Source: Beroe forskalii (lineage: Eukaryota; Ctenophora; Nuda; Beroida; Beroidae). Taken from it: 64,000 bases of DNA. How positions within the stretch are numbered: the first letter of the stretch is position 1; each line of letters starts with the position of its first letter. Shown here piece by piece: positions 47,801-55,480 of this stretch. The notes under the pieces are model-generated. The model worked only from the letters and a program-made list of their open reading frames with translations. It was not told where the DNA came from and did no database searches. The DNA is taken from positions 62,001 to 126,000 of the forward strand of contig WFMF01000262.1 in assembly GCA_011033025.1 (NCBI GenBank), given 5' to 3'. The position numbers and the translations under genes were made by a program.

Positions 47801-49323
47801 TTTAACAACTCATCACTATTGACAAATCTCCAACAACAACCGGCAATAACAATAACAAGGACAATTTGAACAATGGAGAAGGCTCTATTTATCCCCTCCT
47901 TCCCGCAGATAGTTTGAGAATGGGCGGCCACCACCCCAGCCACCAGTTCCCCCTACCCCAGCACCCTGGTGGCGCCGCAGGCGGTTACTTCATGTCAATC
48001 GACGAGGCGACAGCTTCTGAGCTGAAGCACAGAGTGAGACAATACAGTCCTTCACCGCCCGCCACACCCCAAATGAACTACACTGTAAGTATAATCTACT
48101 AGTCCACTACGTAATTTGGATGTTACATCATGTGTGTATCAAAGAAATATCTGATCGATTGATCCGATTGATGGTTCTCAAAGACTTTGCTATTAATTAA
48201 GGAAATGGAAGAACTGACTTTGATTTGTGAAACTTCAGTTCGGATCGCCTAACGCCAACTACCAGCGGATGACTGCGCAAATGCAGGAGTTCAACCTGCA
48301 CTCGCCCACCAATCAGATGGGAATTCACAGTGGCAACTGCTCGCCGCACAGTCACACGGACCAGCCCTCGCCTGATGTGAGCGATGGAAATGTAATATCT
48401 TTATATGCCTTCCAAAATTGATGAACAATTTTCTTTTGCGACTTCTTTACAGTTGTTTTTCAAAGTCTCAATCTCCATCAGGTGTACGACATAAAGCCTG
48501 GTATCGAGGAGTCTATCCCTCAGTCACAACCTCAGTACATCAACTACTACCACAGTCAGCCCACTACTCCTCAAGACGCATCAAGTTACAGCAACCCGCC
48601 TTCAATACCCAAAATACAGGTAAATAGCCCGCCTTCAATACCCAAAATACAGGTAAATAGCCTGCCTTCAATACCCAAAATACAGGTAAATAGCCTGCCT
48701 TAAATACCCAAAATACAGGTAAATAGCCTGCCTTCAATACCCAAAACACAGGTAAATAGCCTGCATTGAATACCCAAAATACAGGTAAATAGCCTGCATT
48801 GAATACCCAAAATACAGGTAAATAACGTGCCTTCAATACCCAAAATACAGGTAAATAACCCACCTTCAATACCCAAAATACAGGTAAATAGCCTGCATTC
48901 AATACCCAAAATACAGGTAAATAACCCACCTTCAATACCCAAAATACAGGTAAATAGCCTGCATTCAATACCCAAAATACAGGTAAATAACGTGCCTTCA
49001 ATACCCAAAATACAGGTAAATAACCCACCTTCAATACCCAAAATACAGCCATACAGGTCAAAAACCCAAAATACCGAAATTATAAATAACACACTCCCCC
49101 GCAGGTTTACACCCCAGAAGAGGCCCTGTCGCCCCAGTACTTCCCCCCGGACGATGACATGGACGGTGCTGGAACGTCCGACATGAGCGAGTACCTCCTG
49201 AACTTCGAGGCGGAGCCCCAGGCGCCCCTCCTGCATGGGGGAGGGGTGGAGGACCTGGTGCAGGGTGGCAGCTCCATGGACTTGTACCACGGCACGAACT
49301 TCCAGAACTACCCGTACTCCTGA
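29705..49323 (+). CDS. CRTC: CREB-regulated transcription coactivator (CRTC/TORC), 12 exons
   Basis: The protein binds the CREB bZIP domain and recruits the transcription machinery; in the family, SIK kinases hold it in the cytoplasm through 14-3-3, and calcineurin releases it. Exons: 29705-29824, 29962-30021, 30370-30418, 31604-31652, 31895-31967, 32933-32964, 36537-36630, 40737-40770, 47909-48084, 48239-48376, 48482-48619, 49105-49323. All introns are GT-AG and all phases agree, giving 393 residues (vertebrate proteins are about 630-690). Residues 1-40 hold NPRKFEEKIALHNQKQ, the diagnostic CREB-binding helix. RRVLSDSQLHKS (about 92-103) matches the SIK/14-3-3 site. RPKS follows near 120, then SLPDLS (exon 7), Q/P/S-rich exons 9-11 and an acidic C-terminus. 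The start is the first in-frame ATG, just before NQNPRKF. Extra short exons or other 5' exons cannot be excluded. Confidence 0.93.
30022..30369 (+). other. CRTC intron 2
   Basis: Ordinary AT-rich intron, nearly identical in arm B. Nothing else seen. Confidence 0.6.
30419..31603 (+). other. CRTC intron 3, with an open frame of unclear status
   Basis: Contains a 75-residue frame (31228-31455) that would follow exon 3 in phase if the acceptor CCTGCCAG at about 31244 were used (SLLISPSSASRVLSS). It is preserved in arm B. It ends in a stop and cannot continue into exon 4, so at most it is an alternative terminal exon. Confidence 0.4.
31604..31967 (+). CDS. CRTC: CRTC exons 4-5: SIK / 14-3-3 regulatory site
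   Basis: Exon 4 (31604-31652) and exon 5 (31895-31967) join in phase 2 to give ETQSRRVLSDSQLHKSGERE. The R-R-x-x-S-D-S-x-L-H core aligns with vertebrate RRTNSDSALHQS, whose central Ser is the main SIK phosphorylation site. The joining codon (AG|A) encodes the second Arg, so correct splicing builds the kinase motif. Confidence 0.88.
31968..32932 (+). other. CRTC intron 5
   Basis: AT-rich. This is the empty site of the 2.65-kb arm B insertion (near 32330, AGATATAGTATTGAAATGTC). No gene. Confidence 0.55.
33980..35107 (+). mobile_element. 5'-truncated LINE fragment in CRTC intron 6
   Basis: Insertion into the AAACACAG minisatellite with a short TTACTG target duplication (33974-33979, 35102-35107); arm B has the empty site. 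The 292-residue open frame 33995-34873 begins at the RT catalytic box (LYADDTQIYFSF). It continues with WMTNNFLKLNDEKTEF, LGFYFDHRLSMEDQI and LKELHFLPVVYRVKFK, the C-terminal RT and tail of Jockey/CR1-like LINEs. The frame is intact, so insertion is fairly recent. The 3' end is TTTATT-rich. The upstream endonuclease and RT fingers are missing, so it is not autonomous. Confidence 0.9.
36045..36531 (+). repeat. Pyrimidine-rich 46-bp minisatellite before exon 7
   Basis: About ten units of CTCTTTTGATGCCCCACTCA plus CATCCCCTCTCCTTTCAACT run up to the acceptor TTTGCAG of CRTC exon 7. The array effectively lengthens the polypyrimidine tract. Arm B has about half as many units. Open frames here are repeat artefacts. 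Confidence 0.85.
36537..36630 (+). CDS. CRTC: CRTC exon 7: SLPDL motif
   Basis: Phase 2 in, phase 0 out; encodes SYEGNIATKTISLPDLSQNY and IPVQDESYSQN. ISLPDLSQNYIP aligns with GSLPDLTNIHFP of vertebrate CRTCs. This exon is frameshifted in copy B. Confidence 0.88.
36741..37130. mobile_element. MITE in CRTC intron 7, TTG target duplication
   Basis: Ends GGGAGCC.. and ..GGCTCCC with TGACGTGATATGTGACGG subterminally, flanked by TTG on both sides. C/T-rich and G/A-rich blocks carry TCATCAT and TGACGTCA. It is the arm A copy of 1835-2204 and shares design (GGGA, TCACATAT, ACGT) with 20680-21122. Confidence 0.75.
37518..38255. mobile_element. 0.74-kb near-perfect palindrome at TTAA
   Basis: Two arms of about 350 bp are inverted copies differing at few positions, separated by about 35 bp (centre near 37890). 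The outer ends read TTAAGGGGGCAGG and CCTGCCCCCTTAA, so TTAA flanks both sides, as at piggyBac-type insertion sites. Non-coding. The arms contain TACGCGCGCGAAATTCAATC. It lies in CRTC intron 7, just outside the arm A breakpoint. Confidence 0.9.
38256..39650. other. CRTC intron 7, no gene seen
   Basis: AT-rich with C-rich runs (38840-38860) and a CGGCTTCGCCCCGAG-type small repeat near 39055. No recognised element. Confidence 0.4.
39660..39953 (+). pseudogene. Reverse-transcriptase-associated fragment
   Basis: A 97-residue frame with ILDLNIKIVNQQFIVGVYNK, RDDFPFNLVQNMSKCSNIS and FGSQLIRFFRI. The order D-L-x-I ... Y-x-K-R-D-D-F-x-F ... S-N-I ... S-Q-L-I-R is familiar from the C-terminal part of RT proteins in many invertebrate retroelements. 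It lies in sense inside CRTC intron 7 and stops early. Family assignment is from memory of the motif pattern. Confidence 0.5.
40737..40770 (+). CDS. CRTC: CRTC exon 8 (34 nt microexon)
   Basis: TTTCAG|ATCCTGCACCAGCAC ... GTGCCCG|GTAAGA encodes ILHQHYQDGVP plus the first base of an Asp codon completed by exon 9 (phase 1). Phase agreement with exons 7 and 9 is the main support. No homologous motif is recognised. Confidence 0.75.
40797..41010. mobile_element. Palindromic MITE-like repeat
   Basis: ATTCAGACCTCGTGTTGC (about 40880) and its inverse GCAACACGAGGTCTGAAT (about 40970) enclose an imperfect stem. The outer sequences TTCAATACGTG and its inverse extend it. It starts soon after CRTC exon 8. 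Confidence 0.65.
41171..43400. other. CRTC intron 8, first part
   Basis: No gene seen. A pair GAAACTCTCGG (42800) / CCGAGAGTTTC (42882) suggests a small inverted-repeat element. Confidence 0.4.
43419..43579. promoter_or_regulatory. Two full palindromic CREs in CRTC intron 8
   Basis: TGACGTCA occurs at 43419-43426 and 43572-43579. The surroundings of the second (GGTTGAGATGACGTCATTATC) reappear inverted near 50138-50190. CRTC works through CREB at CREs, so feedback control is conceivable. This is inference from motif only. Confidence 0.35.
43991..44175. mobile_element. 180-bp MITE with AACGATCGTAACACTTTTCGG ends
   Basis: ACGATCGTAACACTTTTCGG at about 44001 and its exact inverse at about 44142-44164 flank a short AT-rich core with an internal CACTATTAGTCTAATAATGG palindrome. 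Non-coding. Confidence 0.8.
44229..44405 (-). pseudogene. Unrecognised coding-like minus-strand segment with frameshift
   Basis: Starting at ATG 44405, one frame reads MANELEAFKMALGEFLAQFP then DKPPVPGYTPSNSNS. The adjacent frame then reads YSTGVLNEGLEYVDYTDPNC and DPC before TGA. Both halves have GC-rich third positions unlike the surrounding AT-rich intron and look like one protein broken by a single extra base near 44300. It lies antisense inside CRTC intron 8. No family recognised. It could be a terminal exon of a nested gene, a processed remnant or a sequencing error. Confidence 0.4.
44570..46510. other. CRTC intron 8, middle part
   Basis: No recognised gene. The 114-residue frame at 44778-45122 (+) has no familiar motif and normal AT-rich composition. 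Confidence 0.35.
46520..46665. repeat. CGCAGTTCTGTTACTGAAACT tandem repeat
   Basis: About five units of GCAGTTCTGTTACTGAAACT, each semi-palindromic (AGTT ... AACT). A T-rich low-complexity stretch follows (46665-46860). Confidence 0.85.
46666..47908. other. CRTC intron 8, last part
   Basis: A poly-T/TTTTA tract, then AT-rich sequence with no recognised gene; 46876-47145 is an open frame without known motifs. The intron ends in a strong acceptor, CCCCTCCTTCCCGCAG, at 47908. Confidence 0.45.
47909..48376 (+). CDS. CRTC: CRTC exons 9-10: Q/P/S/H-rich central region
   Basis: Exon 9 (47909-48084) starts in phase 1, completing the Asp codon. It encodes SLRMGGHHPSHQFPLPQHPG, a glycine run, then SIDEATASELKHRVRQYSPS. 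Exon 10 (48239-48376) encodes FGSPNANYQRMTAQMQEFNL followed by S/H/P-rich sequence. Low-complexity Q/P/S regions are typical of CRTC central and activation regions. An open frame upstream of 47909 is ignored because of the excellent acceptor and phase fit. Confidence 0.87.
48482..48619 (+). CDS. CRTC: CRTC exon 11
   Basis: VYDIKPGIEESIPQSQPQYI then NYYHSQPTTPQDASSYSNPP and SIPKIQ. Phase 0 at both ends. The final PSIPKIQ joins exon 12 VYTPEE, giving IPKIQVYT, which lines up with vertebrate IPNIILT. The donor ATACAG|GTAAAT is the first copy of a tandem repeat. Confidence 0.87.
48597..49060 (+). repeat. 33-bp minisatellite duplicating the exon 11 splice donor
   Basis: About 14 copies of CTTCAATACCCAAAATACAG followed by GTAAATAGCCTGC. 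The first copy is the end of exon 11 plus its donor. Each later copy repeats the donor ATACAG|GTAAAT. Because 33 is a multiple of three, donors at 48653 and 48686 would add 11 or 22 residues (VNSPPSIPKIQ type). A TAA at 48701-48703 ends the frame in the next unit. Open frames on the opposite strand are artefacts of the repeat. Confidence 0.93.
49105..49323 (+). CDS. CRTC: CRTC exon 12: acidic C-terminal activation region
   Basis: Acceptor CTCCCCCGCAG|GTTTACACC. Seventy-two codons: VYTPEEALSPQYFPPDDDMD, GAGTSDMSEYLLNFEAEPQA, ending NFQNYPYS and TGA. Clusters of D/E with hydrophobics (YLLNFE) fit a transactivation segment. The exon is markedly GC-rich compared with the introns. Confidence 0.88.
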   Translation, partial: VYTPEEALSPQYFPPDDDMDGAGTSDMSEYLLNFEAEPQAPLLHGGGVEDLVQGGSSMDLYHGTNFQNYPYS

Positions 49324-51250
49324 GGGGCTGACTCCTCATTCGAGCTGGGGTTGAGTTACTGTACGGGCTCTGGAGTCACGCCCCTATCATTATGTGAAGA
49401 AAGTGTGTGTATGATTGAGTTATATAAAAAGATGATTTTTAGATCATTTTCACTTAATGCTGACTATGGCACGCCTTATTACAATACGAATGTAATTTAA
49501 CCTGGAAGTTTTGTTTTATATAGCTACTAATAATATAATATCCATGTAAAAAGGTAGAGCTTATTTTTATCCGCACCAATATTATTAATCACTGTGATTC
49601 GTCTGGAACTATCCGTGGCCCATTGTGAATCAGCCATTTTAGTGCGCTGAATGAAACCGGTCTATAGATCCTATACAACTTTTTCACTTTTTAAACCGTT
49701 TTATTCCAAATTGAACGAAATCTCTCATTCCAACTTCCAGGCGGTATTGCTGAACAGCTCGTTCAAGTTGTCCTGGTTAAAATATCACGGCATCAATCAA
49801 TCATTGAACTCTTACTTTGCATAGAGCATTGGATATATTAAAATTCATCTCGAATGGGATCCCAACTGAATATCATTTTGAGAATAGATAAAAACGAGAT
49901 AAGAACGTCTCCGTTTTGGAGTATTATATATAAATACGTGTTAGCTGATGCATTGTAACTATAGATTGACTTTATACTAGCTTGCGGCAGCATGTGTTGT
50001 AGTAGAAATGCTGTAGAAGGTTAATATAATATTAACATGGTTTGTACTCTTCTGAGATCTTTAGCAGAACCCGTTCTAAGACCTGAGCGCAAGAAACAGG
50101 CGGTTTGGCGACAACATAGCACCTTGCGTCGTGATAATGACGTCATCAACCGGCTCCTTTGTGCTATGACATGACGTCATCTCAACTGTGGATTGTTAGG
50201 CCGGGTTCTGCGGTACGAACTGCTTTATGAAGGAGGTGCCGCACACGTACAAACATGGAGGGGACTTAAAAGAGAAACAAAATGTGGCAAGGGAATCTTA
50301 ACTCTTCAGTAACAGTATGGTCTTCATCTTAACTTAGAATTGCGAATGATGTTGCGAAATAGTCCAACGTTCGTTACGTTACATTTTATCTATGTTCGTG
50401 AAAAATGTATTTTGAGCTCATGACTTATTGAGAAAAATGTCCAAAATTTTACCATCTTGATGTTACACCCTGAATTTAATGAAGCCTATTTTGACTAATA
50501 GTTAAACAAAGTTAAGGTGAAACTTCTTTATAATTATGTTTATAATTATTGGCTTACCTATTGGCAATAGTTTACTACAGAGCGGAGAACATATCATTTT
50601 TATGAGTTAACCGTATGCCTATTTTGTGAACAACGAAGGTGCATGAGAATATAGAATTTTAAATGTATTTAAAGTATCATCAAAACTTATTTCGGGGCAG
50701 GTTTTTGCAGAAACTTTCATCCCATCTGATGTTTGAGAGGGGCGAGCCGACTGTACACATGATAAAAATTGGATAATCTCGAGAAATCGTTGCTAGGGTC
50801 TCTTCTCATTAAAATACTGTCAGCCACTGACTTACTCTTTTTCCCGGCAGCCTCCGATTTGGCAGCCCACTCACTGAAAACAGTGAAAGTACCGGTTTAA
50901 CCCCTTTCATACCTTCGAATACGTAAATTGAAAATCTTTCACAACCAAGATTATGCCGGTTCTATTATTATTTTGCGCTAAATTTATTAGTTTTTTATGA
51001 GAATGTTCTTATTTCAAGAGGTTGTTAATTGTAAGTATATAATACATTATTAGTAACTGTAAGCTTCCCCTGTTAATACATATAGTAGCGGTCTAATGTG
51101 AACAGCGTGTAAGTCAATGTTTAATTTCTTATAATAATACTTCTTTTAACGTTATTTCCGTGTTTTCATTTGGAAATTCTTCTCATTGAAAAGATAGAAG
51201 TCGCCGTATGGCGTTAACACATTTTACCTTTCTGTGAAGAAACGCGTGCT
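49324..51250 (+). other. CRTC 3' UTR and downstream flank
   Basis: No further gene seen. The poly(A) site is not obvious. Two full CREs (TGACGTCA) lie at 50138-50145 and 50172-50179. Confidence 0.5.
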
Positions 51251-51279
51251 TTTCCCCAGTGACAGAATACCTCCTGTGG

Positions 51280-52080
51280 GTCGTCGAGCGCAGACTTTCA
51301 CTACTCAATTCGGTCGCCAACGTTTCAAGAATATTTTATCCGTCGAAAAATTTCATGGTATTTTCATCTGAATCTGCCTCAAAGATCAATTTGGTAATGT
51401 ATAATTTGATCACAACAGCCCGCCGCAGGCGAAAAATTTCATGGTTTTTCCCATCTGAATCTGCTTCTAAGATCAATTTGGTAATGTATAATTGATCACA
51501 ACAGCACGCCGCAGGCGAAAAATTTTATGGTATTATTCGCATTTGAGCATATGAATCTGAGTCTATGATCAATTTGGTAATGTACAATTTGATCAGAACA
51601 GCCCGCCGCAGGCGAAAAATTTCATAGTATTTCCCATCTGAATCTGCTTCTAAGATCAATTTGGTAATGTATAATTGATCACAACAGCCCGCCGCAGGCG
51701 AAAAATTTTATGGTATTTCGCATTTGAGCATCTGAATCTGAGTCTATGATCAATTTGGTAATGTAAAATTTGATCAGAACAGCCCGCCGCAGGCGAACAA
51801 TTTTTATGGTATTTCCTATCTGAATCTGCCTCTGAAATCAATTTGGTAATGTATAATTCGACTGACGACAGCCCGCCGCAGCGAAAAATTTCATGGTATT
51901 TCCATCTTAATATCCCTCTTAGATCAATTTGGTAATGTATAATTTGATCACAACAGATCGCAGAAGACGAAAAATTCCATGGTTTTGTGTATCTGAATAT
52001 GCCTCCAAATCAATTCAGTAATCTGCCTCTAAATCAATTTAGAAACATTATTTGATCACAACAGCCCGCCACAGGCGAAA
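51280..52080. repeat. Tandem repeat of about 90-110 bp
   Basis: About eight units containing CAACAGCCCGCCGCAGGCGA, AAAATTTCATGG, ATCTGAATCTGCCTCTAAGA and TCAATTTGGTAATGTATAAT. The last units are degenerate. Non-coding. Confidence 0.9.
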
Positions 52081-52089
52081 ATTTTTTGG

Positions 52090-52790
52090 AACACATCAAG
52101 CCATGTTTAAAACGTTCATCTTCTAGAGAAAATATCGATCAGACGAGGTGTTAGAGCCAAGACTTACTTTTTCATAAACTTCATATTTCCTTGTGTTTCA
52201 ACATTACTAAACTTATTTAAACATGTTTAGAACCTTCGAAAAACATTTATTTATCAAAGGAAAAAGAATTAAGGGAAAATATCAACCAGACGCAATGTTT
52301 CAGCCAAAAGTTAGCTTTTAGAAACTAAACATTTCCTTCTGTTTCAACCTCTTTTCATTGCTACTTAGCCTCTGAAGCATAATGAAAAATTTCGTGGATT
52401 ATTTATTAACTAGAGAAAAAAAGAATTTAGTAAATATATCGATCGGGTGCAATGTTATAGCCAAAACTAGATTTTTTCATCAACTGAATATTTCCTTGTG
52501 TTTCAACAGCTTGTTATTAATAATCAGCACATTTAAGCATGTTTAGAATCTTCGCAACACAAACATCTACCAGAGGGAAAAAGAATTTTGAAAAAATATT
52601 GCTCAGATGCAATGTTATAGCTAAAACGTGGATTTTCGTATACTTAATATTTCCTTGTGTCTCAACAGTTTGTTATTAATAATAAACATATTCAAGCATA
52701 TTTATAATCTTCGTAAATCATTCATCTACCAGAGGAAAAAATAATTTTGAAAAAATATCGATCCGTTCTTAAGTTATAGCCAAAACAGTG
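52090..52790. repeat. Diverged tandem repeat, about 150 bp
   Basis: Four to five units with ATATTTCCTTGTGTTTCAAC, CATGTTTAGAA and GAAAATATCGATCAGA motifs. AT-rich and non-coding. Confidence 0.75.
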
Positions 52791-52820
52791 TACACAGTGA
52801 ATATTGTAAGTATTTATTTC

Positions 52821-52908
52821 GCTGGTCGTCGAGCGCAGCTGACGACCAGCGAGCGTAGGATGAGATTTTACCTGTAATTGTATTGTGGTCGTCGAGCGTG
52901 ACGACCAC
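52821..52908. repeat. Two GTCGTC-GAGCG hairpins
   Basis: GCTGGTCGTC ... GACGACCAGC (52821-52850) and GTGGTCGTC ... GACGACCAC (52885-52908) are perfect stems around GAGCG-containing loops. GTCGTCGAGCG also occurs at about 51281, and a similar TTGTCGAGCGACG at about 53436. Confidence 0.8.
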
Positions 52909-53469
52909 CAATATCGAGCGTAGCTTTTTCAGCTTTTCACTGACGACCAGCACATTTTAGAGCTGCGTGTGCCTTTATCATTTGAACTATATATCATTTG
53001 AACGAGACTACTTTGGAGTTTCTCCACGTGCTCAAATATCACAAATAATTAACGTATGGTTAATACAAGTCTATTTCAAACACAAGTAAATATCCCACGC
53101 AATTTTATAGATCTTTAGAGTACGTTATCACGAGCTTTGCGGTACAATACAGCTGCGAGGGCTTTAGGCAGCTATCGTAAATGTACTACAGACTTTTGTC
53201 GGGATGATTCTTACTCTCCACGACATAAATAAACCTGTACACTTGTTAAACACAATGAAATACTTTGTTATTATAAGTCACGGTTATAATTTGGCGGCTT
53301 TTGTACAGTATCGTAAGTAATCAATTGCCAATTTGGTTTCGTTTATGCTAATTTCATTGGGAACTTCAATGCTAATTTTAATGAAAATTCGGTCGTTTGG
53401 ACGTTTGGGTCGCCACAAACGTGGCTGTTGGTTGTCGAGCGACGCTCTCTCGCTCGCTAGGGTTCTGTC

Positions 53470-54745
53470 ACTGGGTGCTTTTCTTCTCTGAAGAAACTAA
53501 ACGCGTGCTTTTCTTCTCTGAAGAAACGCGTGCTTTTCTTCTCTGAAGAAACGCGTGCTTTTCTTCTCTGAAGAAACGCGTGCTTTTCTTCTCTGAAGAA
53601 ACGCGTGCTTTTCTCTGAAGAAACGCGTCTTTTCTTCTCCTGAAGAAACGCGTGCTTTTCTTCTCTGAAGAAACGCGTGCTTTTCTTCTCTGAAGAAACG
53701 CGTGCTTTTCTTCTCTGAAGAAACGCGTGCTTTTCTTCTCTGAAGAAACGCGTGCTTTTCTTCTCTGAAGAAACGCGTGCTTTTCTTTGAAGAAACGCGT
53801 GCTTTTCTTCTCTGAAGAAACGCATGCTTTTTCTTCTGAAGAAGAAACGCGTGCTTTTCTTCTCTGAAGAAACGCGTGCTTTTCTTCTCTGAAGAAACGC
53901 GTGCTTTTCTTCTCTGAAGAAACGCGTTTTTTCTTCTCTGAAGAAACGCGTGAAGAAACGCGTGCTCTTCTTCTCTGAAGAAACGCGTGCTTTTCTTCTC
54001 TGAAGAAACGCGTGCTTTTCTTCTCTGAAGAAACGCGTGCTTTTCTTCTCTGAAGAAACGCGTTTTTCTTCTCTGAAGAAACGCGTGCTTTTTCTTCTCT
54101 GAAGAAACGCGTGCTTTTCTTCTCTGAAGAAACGCGTGCTTTTCTTCTCTGAAGAAACGCGTGCTTTTCTTCTCTGAAGAAACGCGTGCTTTTCTTCTCT
54201 GAAGAAACGCGTGCTTTTCTTCTCTGAAGAAACGCGTGCTTTTCTTCTCTGAAGAAACGCGTGCTTTTCTTCTCTGAAGAAACGCGTGCTTTTCTTCTCT
54301 GAAGAAACGCGTGCTTTTCTTCTCTGAAGAAACGCGTGCTTTTCTTCTCTGAAGAAACGCGTGCTTTTCTTCTCTGAAGAAACGCGTGTTTTTCTTCTGA
54401 AGAAACGCGTGAAGAAACGCGTGCTTTTCTTCTCTCTGAAGAAACGCGTGCTTTTCTTCTGAAGAAACGCGTGCTTTTCGTCTCTGAAGAAACGCGTGCT
54501 TTCGTCTTCTGAACGCGTGCTTTTCTTCTGAAGAAACGCGTGCTTTTATTCTCTGAAGAAACGCGTGCTTTTCTTCTCTGAAGAAACGCGTGCTTTTCTT
54601 CTCTGAAGAAACGCGTGCTTTTCTTCTCTGAAGAAACGCGCGTTTTTCTTCTCTGAAGAAACGCGCGTTTTTCTTCTCTGAAGAAACGCGTGCTTCTCTT
54701 CTCTGAAGAAACGCGTGCTTTTCTTCTCTGAAGAAACGCGTGCGA
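53470..54745. repeat. Satellite array 1: 25-bp unit with MluI-type ACGCGT
   Basis: About 50 units of ACGCGTGCTTTTCTTCTCTG plus AAGAA. Three units (75 bp) read through all frames, which creates a 468-residue open frame on the minus strand (repeats of KKSTRFFREEKHAFLQRRKARVSSE type). This is a by-product of the stop-free unit, not a gene. The core TTCTTCTCTGAAGAA is an imperfect palindrome. Confidence 0.93.
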
Positions 54746-55480
54746 CGTGAACAGTGGTATTACTACTCGACATTGTTTAGCATTAGCAATCTGCGCGTCG
54801 TCATTCCTAGGCCGCGCTTGCTTGCCAGACGTTGCCTGGAATGCCTGGCCCCCTGCGCGCCCCCCGACTCGCATTGAAAAAAATTTGGGGCACTAGGCAA
54901 CGGTCAGTTGTCTGACCCTTGCTTTGACGGACGTTGCCGTCTTCTGACTGGATCAGGATGGCCAGAGCGCAAAGTGACGTCCAACTCCAAATGTGGCCGA
55001 ACGTTTCAACGGACGTTGCCCCGTCTATTTCTTCTGACTGGATGGTGAGGTTGCAAAGTGACGTCCAAATGTGGAACGTTGCGCCGCGCGCGAGCTGGTA
55101 GGGTAACATCCATATAACGACCGAACGTTGCGCAGCGCGCAAGGTTCCTAAGCCCGCATAGGTGTGTGTACGCGCGCGGCGCTTCCCTACGGGAAGCGCG
55201 CCGCGCGACGATATAATAACAGGGATATACGTGTTTAGCAACGCGCAAGGGTAGGGTTTGCTGTTCGCGTCGCGCGTACACACACCTATGCGGGCTAAGA
55301 GAATTGTATTGTGCACACTTTCTGACAGGATGTTACCCCGCGAGCGCGGCGCAACGTTCCACATTTGGACGTCACCTTTGTGCCTTCAGCGACAACAAGT
55401 AACAACATGTCAGAAGAAAGGGACGGACATCGCCCGTCGACACACTTTCCTTCTCCTATTTTTATTCGTTACATTTACAA
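54746..55480. other. GC-rich spacer between the satellites; dispersed repeat copies
   Basis: Contains CGCGCGGCGCTTCCC-TACG-GGAAGCGC palindromes, CCTAAGCCCGCATAGGTGTG with its inverse near 55275, repeated ACGTTGCC text and GACGTCCAAATGTGGAACGT. Shared with 13555-14110. The 185- and 91-residue open frames have no recognised domain. Confidence 0.6.

Noticed and set aside
47806-47908. Upstream extension of CRTC exon 9 (asparagine-rich open frame)
   Set aside because: No acceptor precedes it, while CCCCTCCTTCCCGCAG at 47908 is excellent and gives the phase needed by exon 8.
48564-49290. 165- and 196-residue minus-strand frames over the CRTC 3' exons
   Set aside because: Shadow frames of the 33-bp minisatellite and GC-rich exon 12; the plus-strand exons explain the sequence.
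53468-54874. 468-residue minus-strand open frame (KARVSSEKKSTRFFREE repeats)
   Set aside because: Pure product of a stop-free 25-bp satellite read in three phases; no start context, splice context or non-repeat domain.
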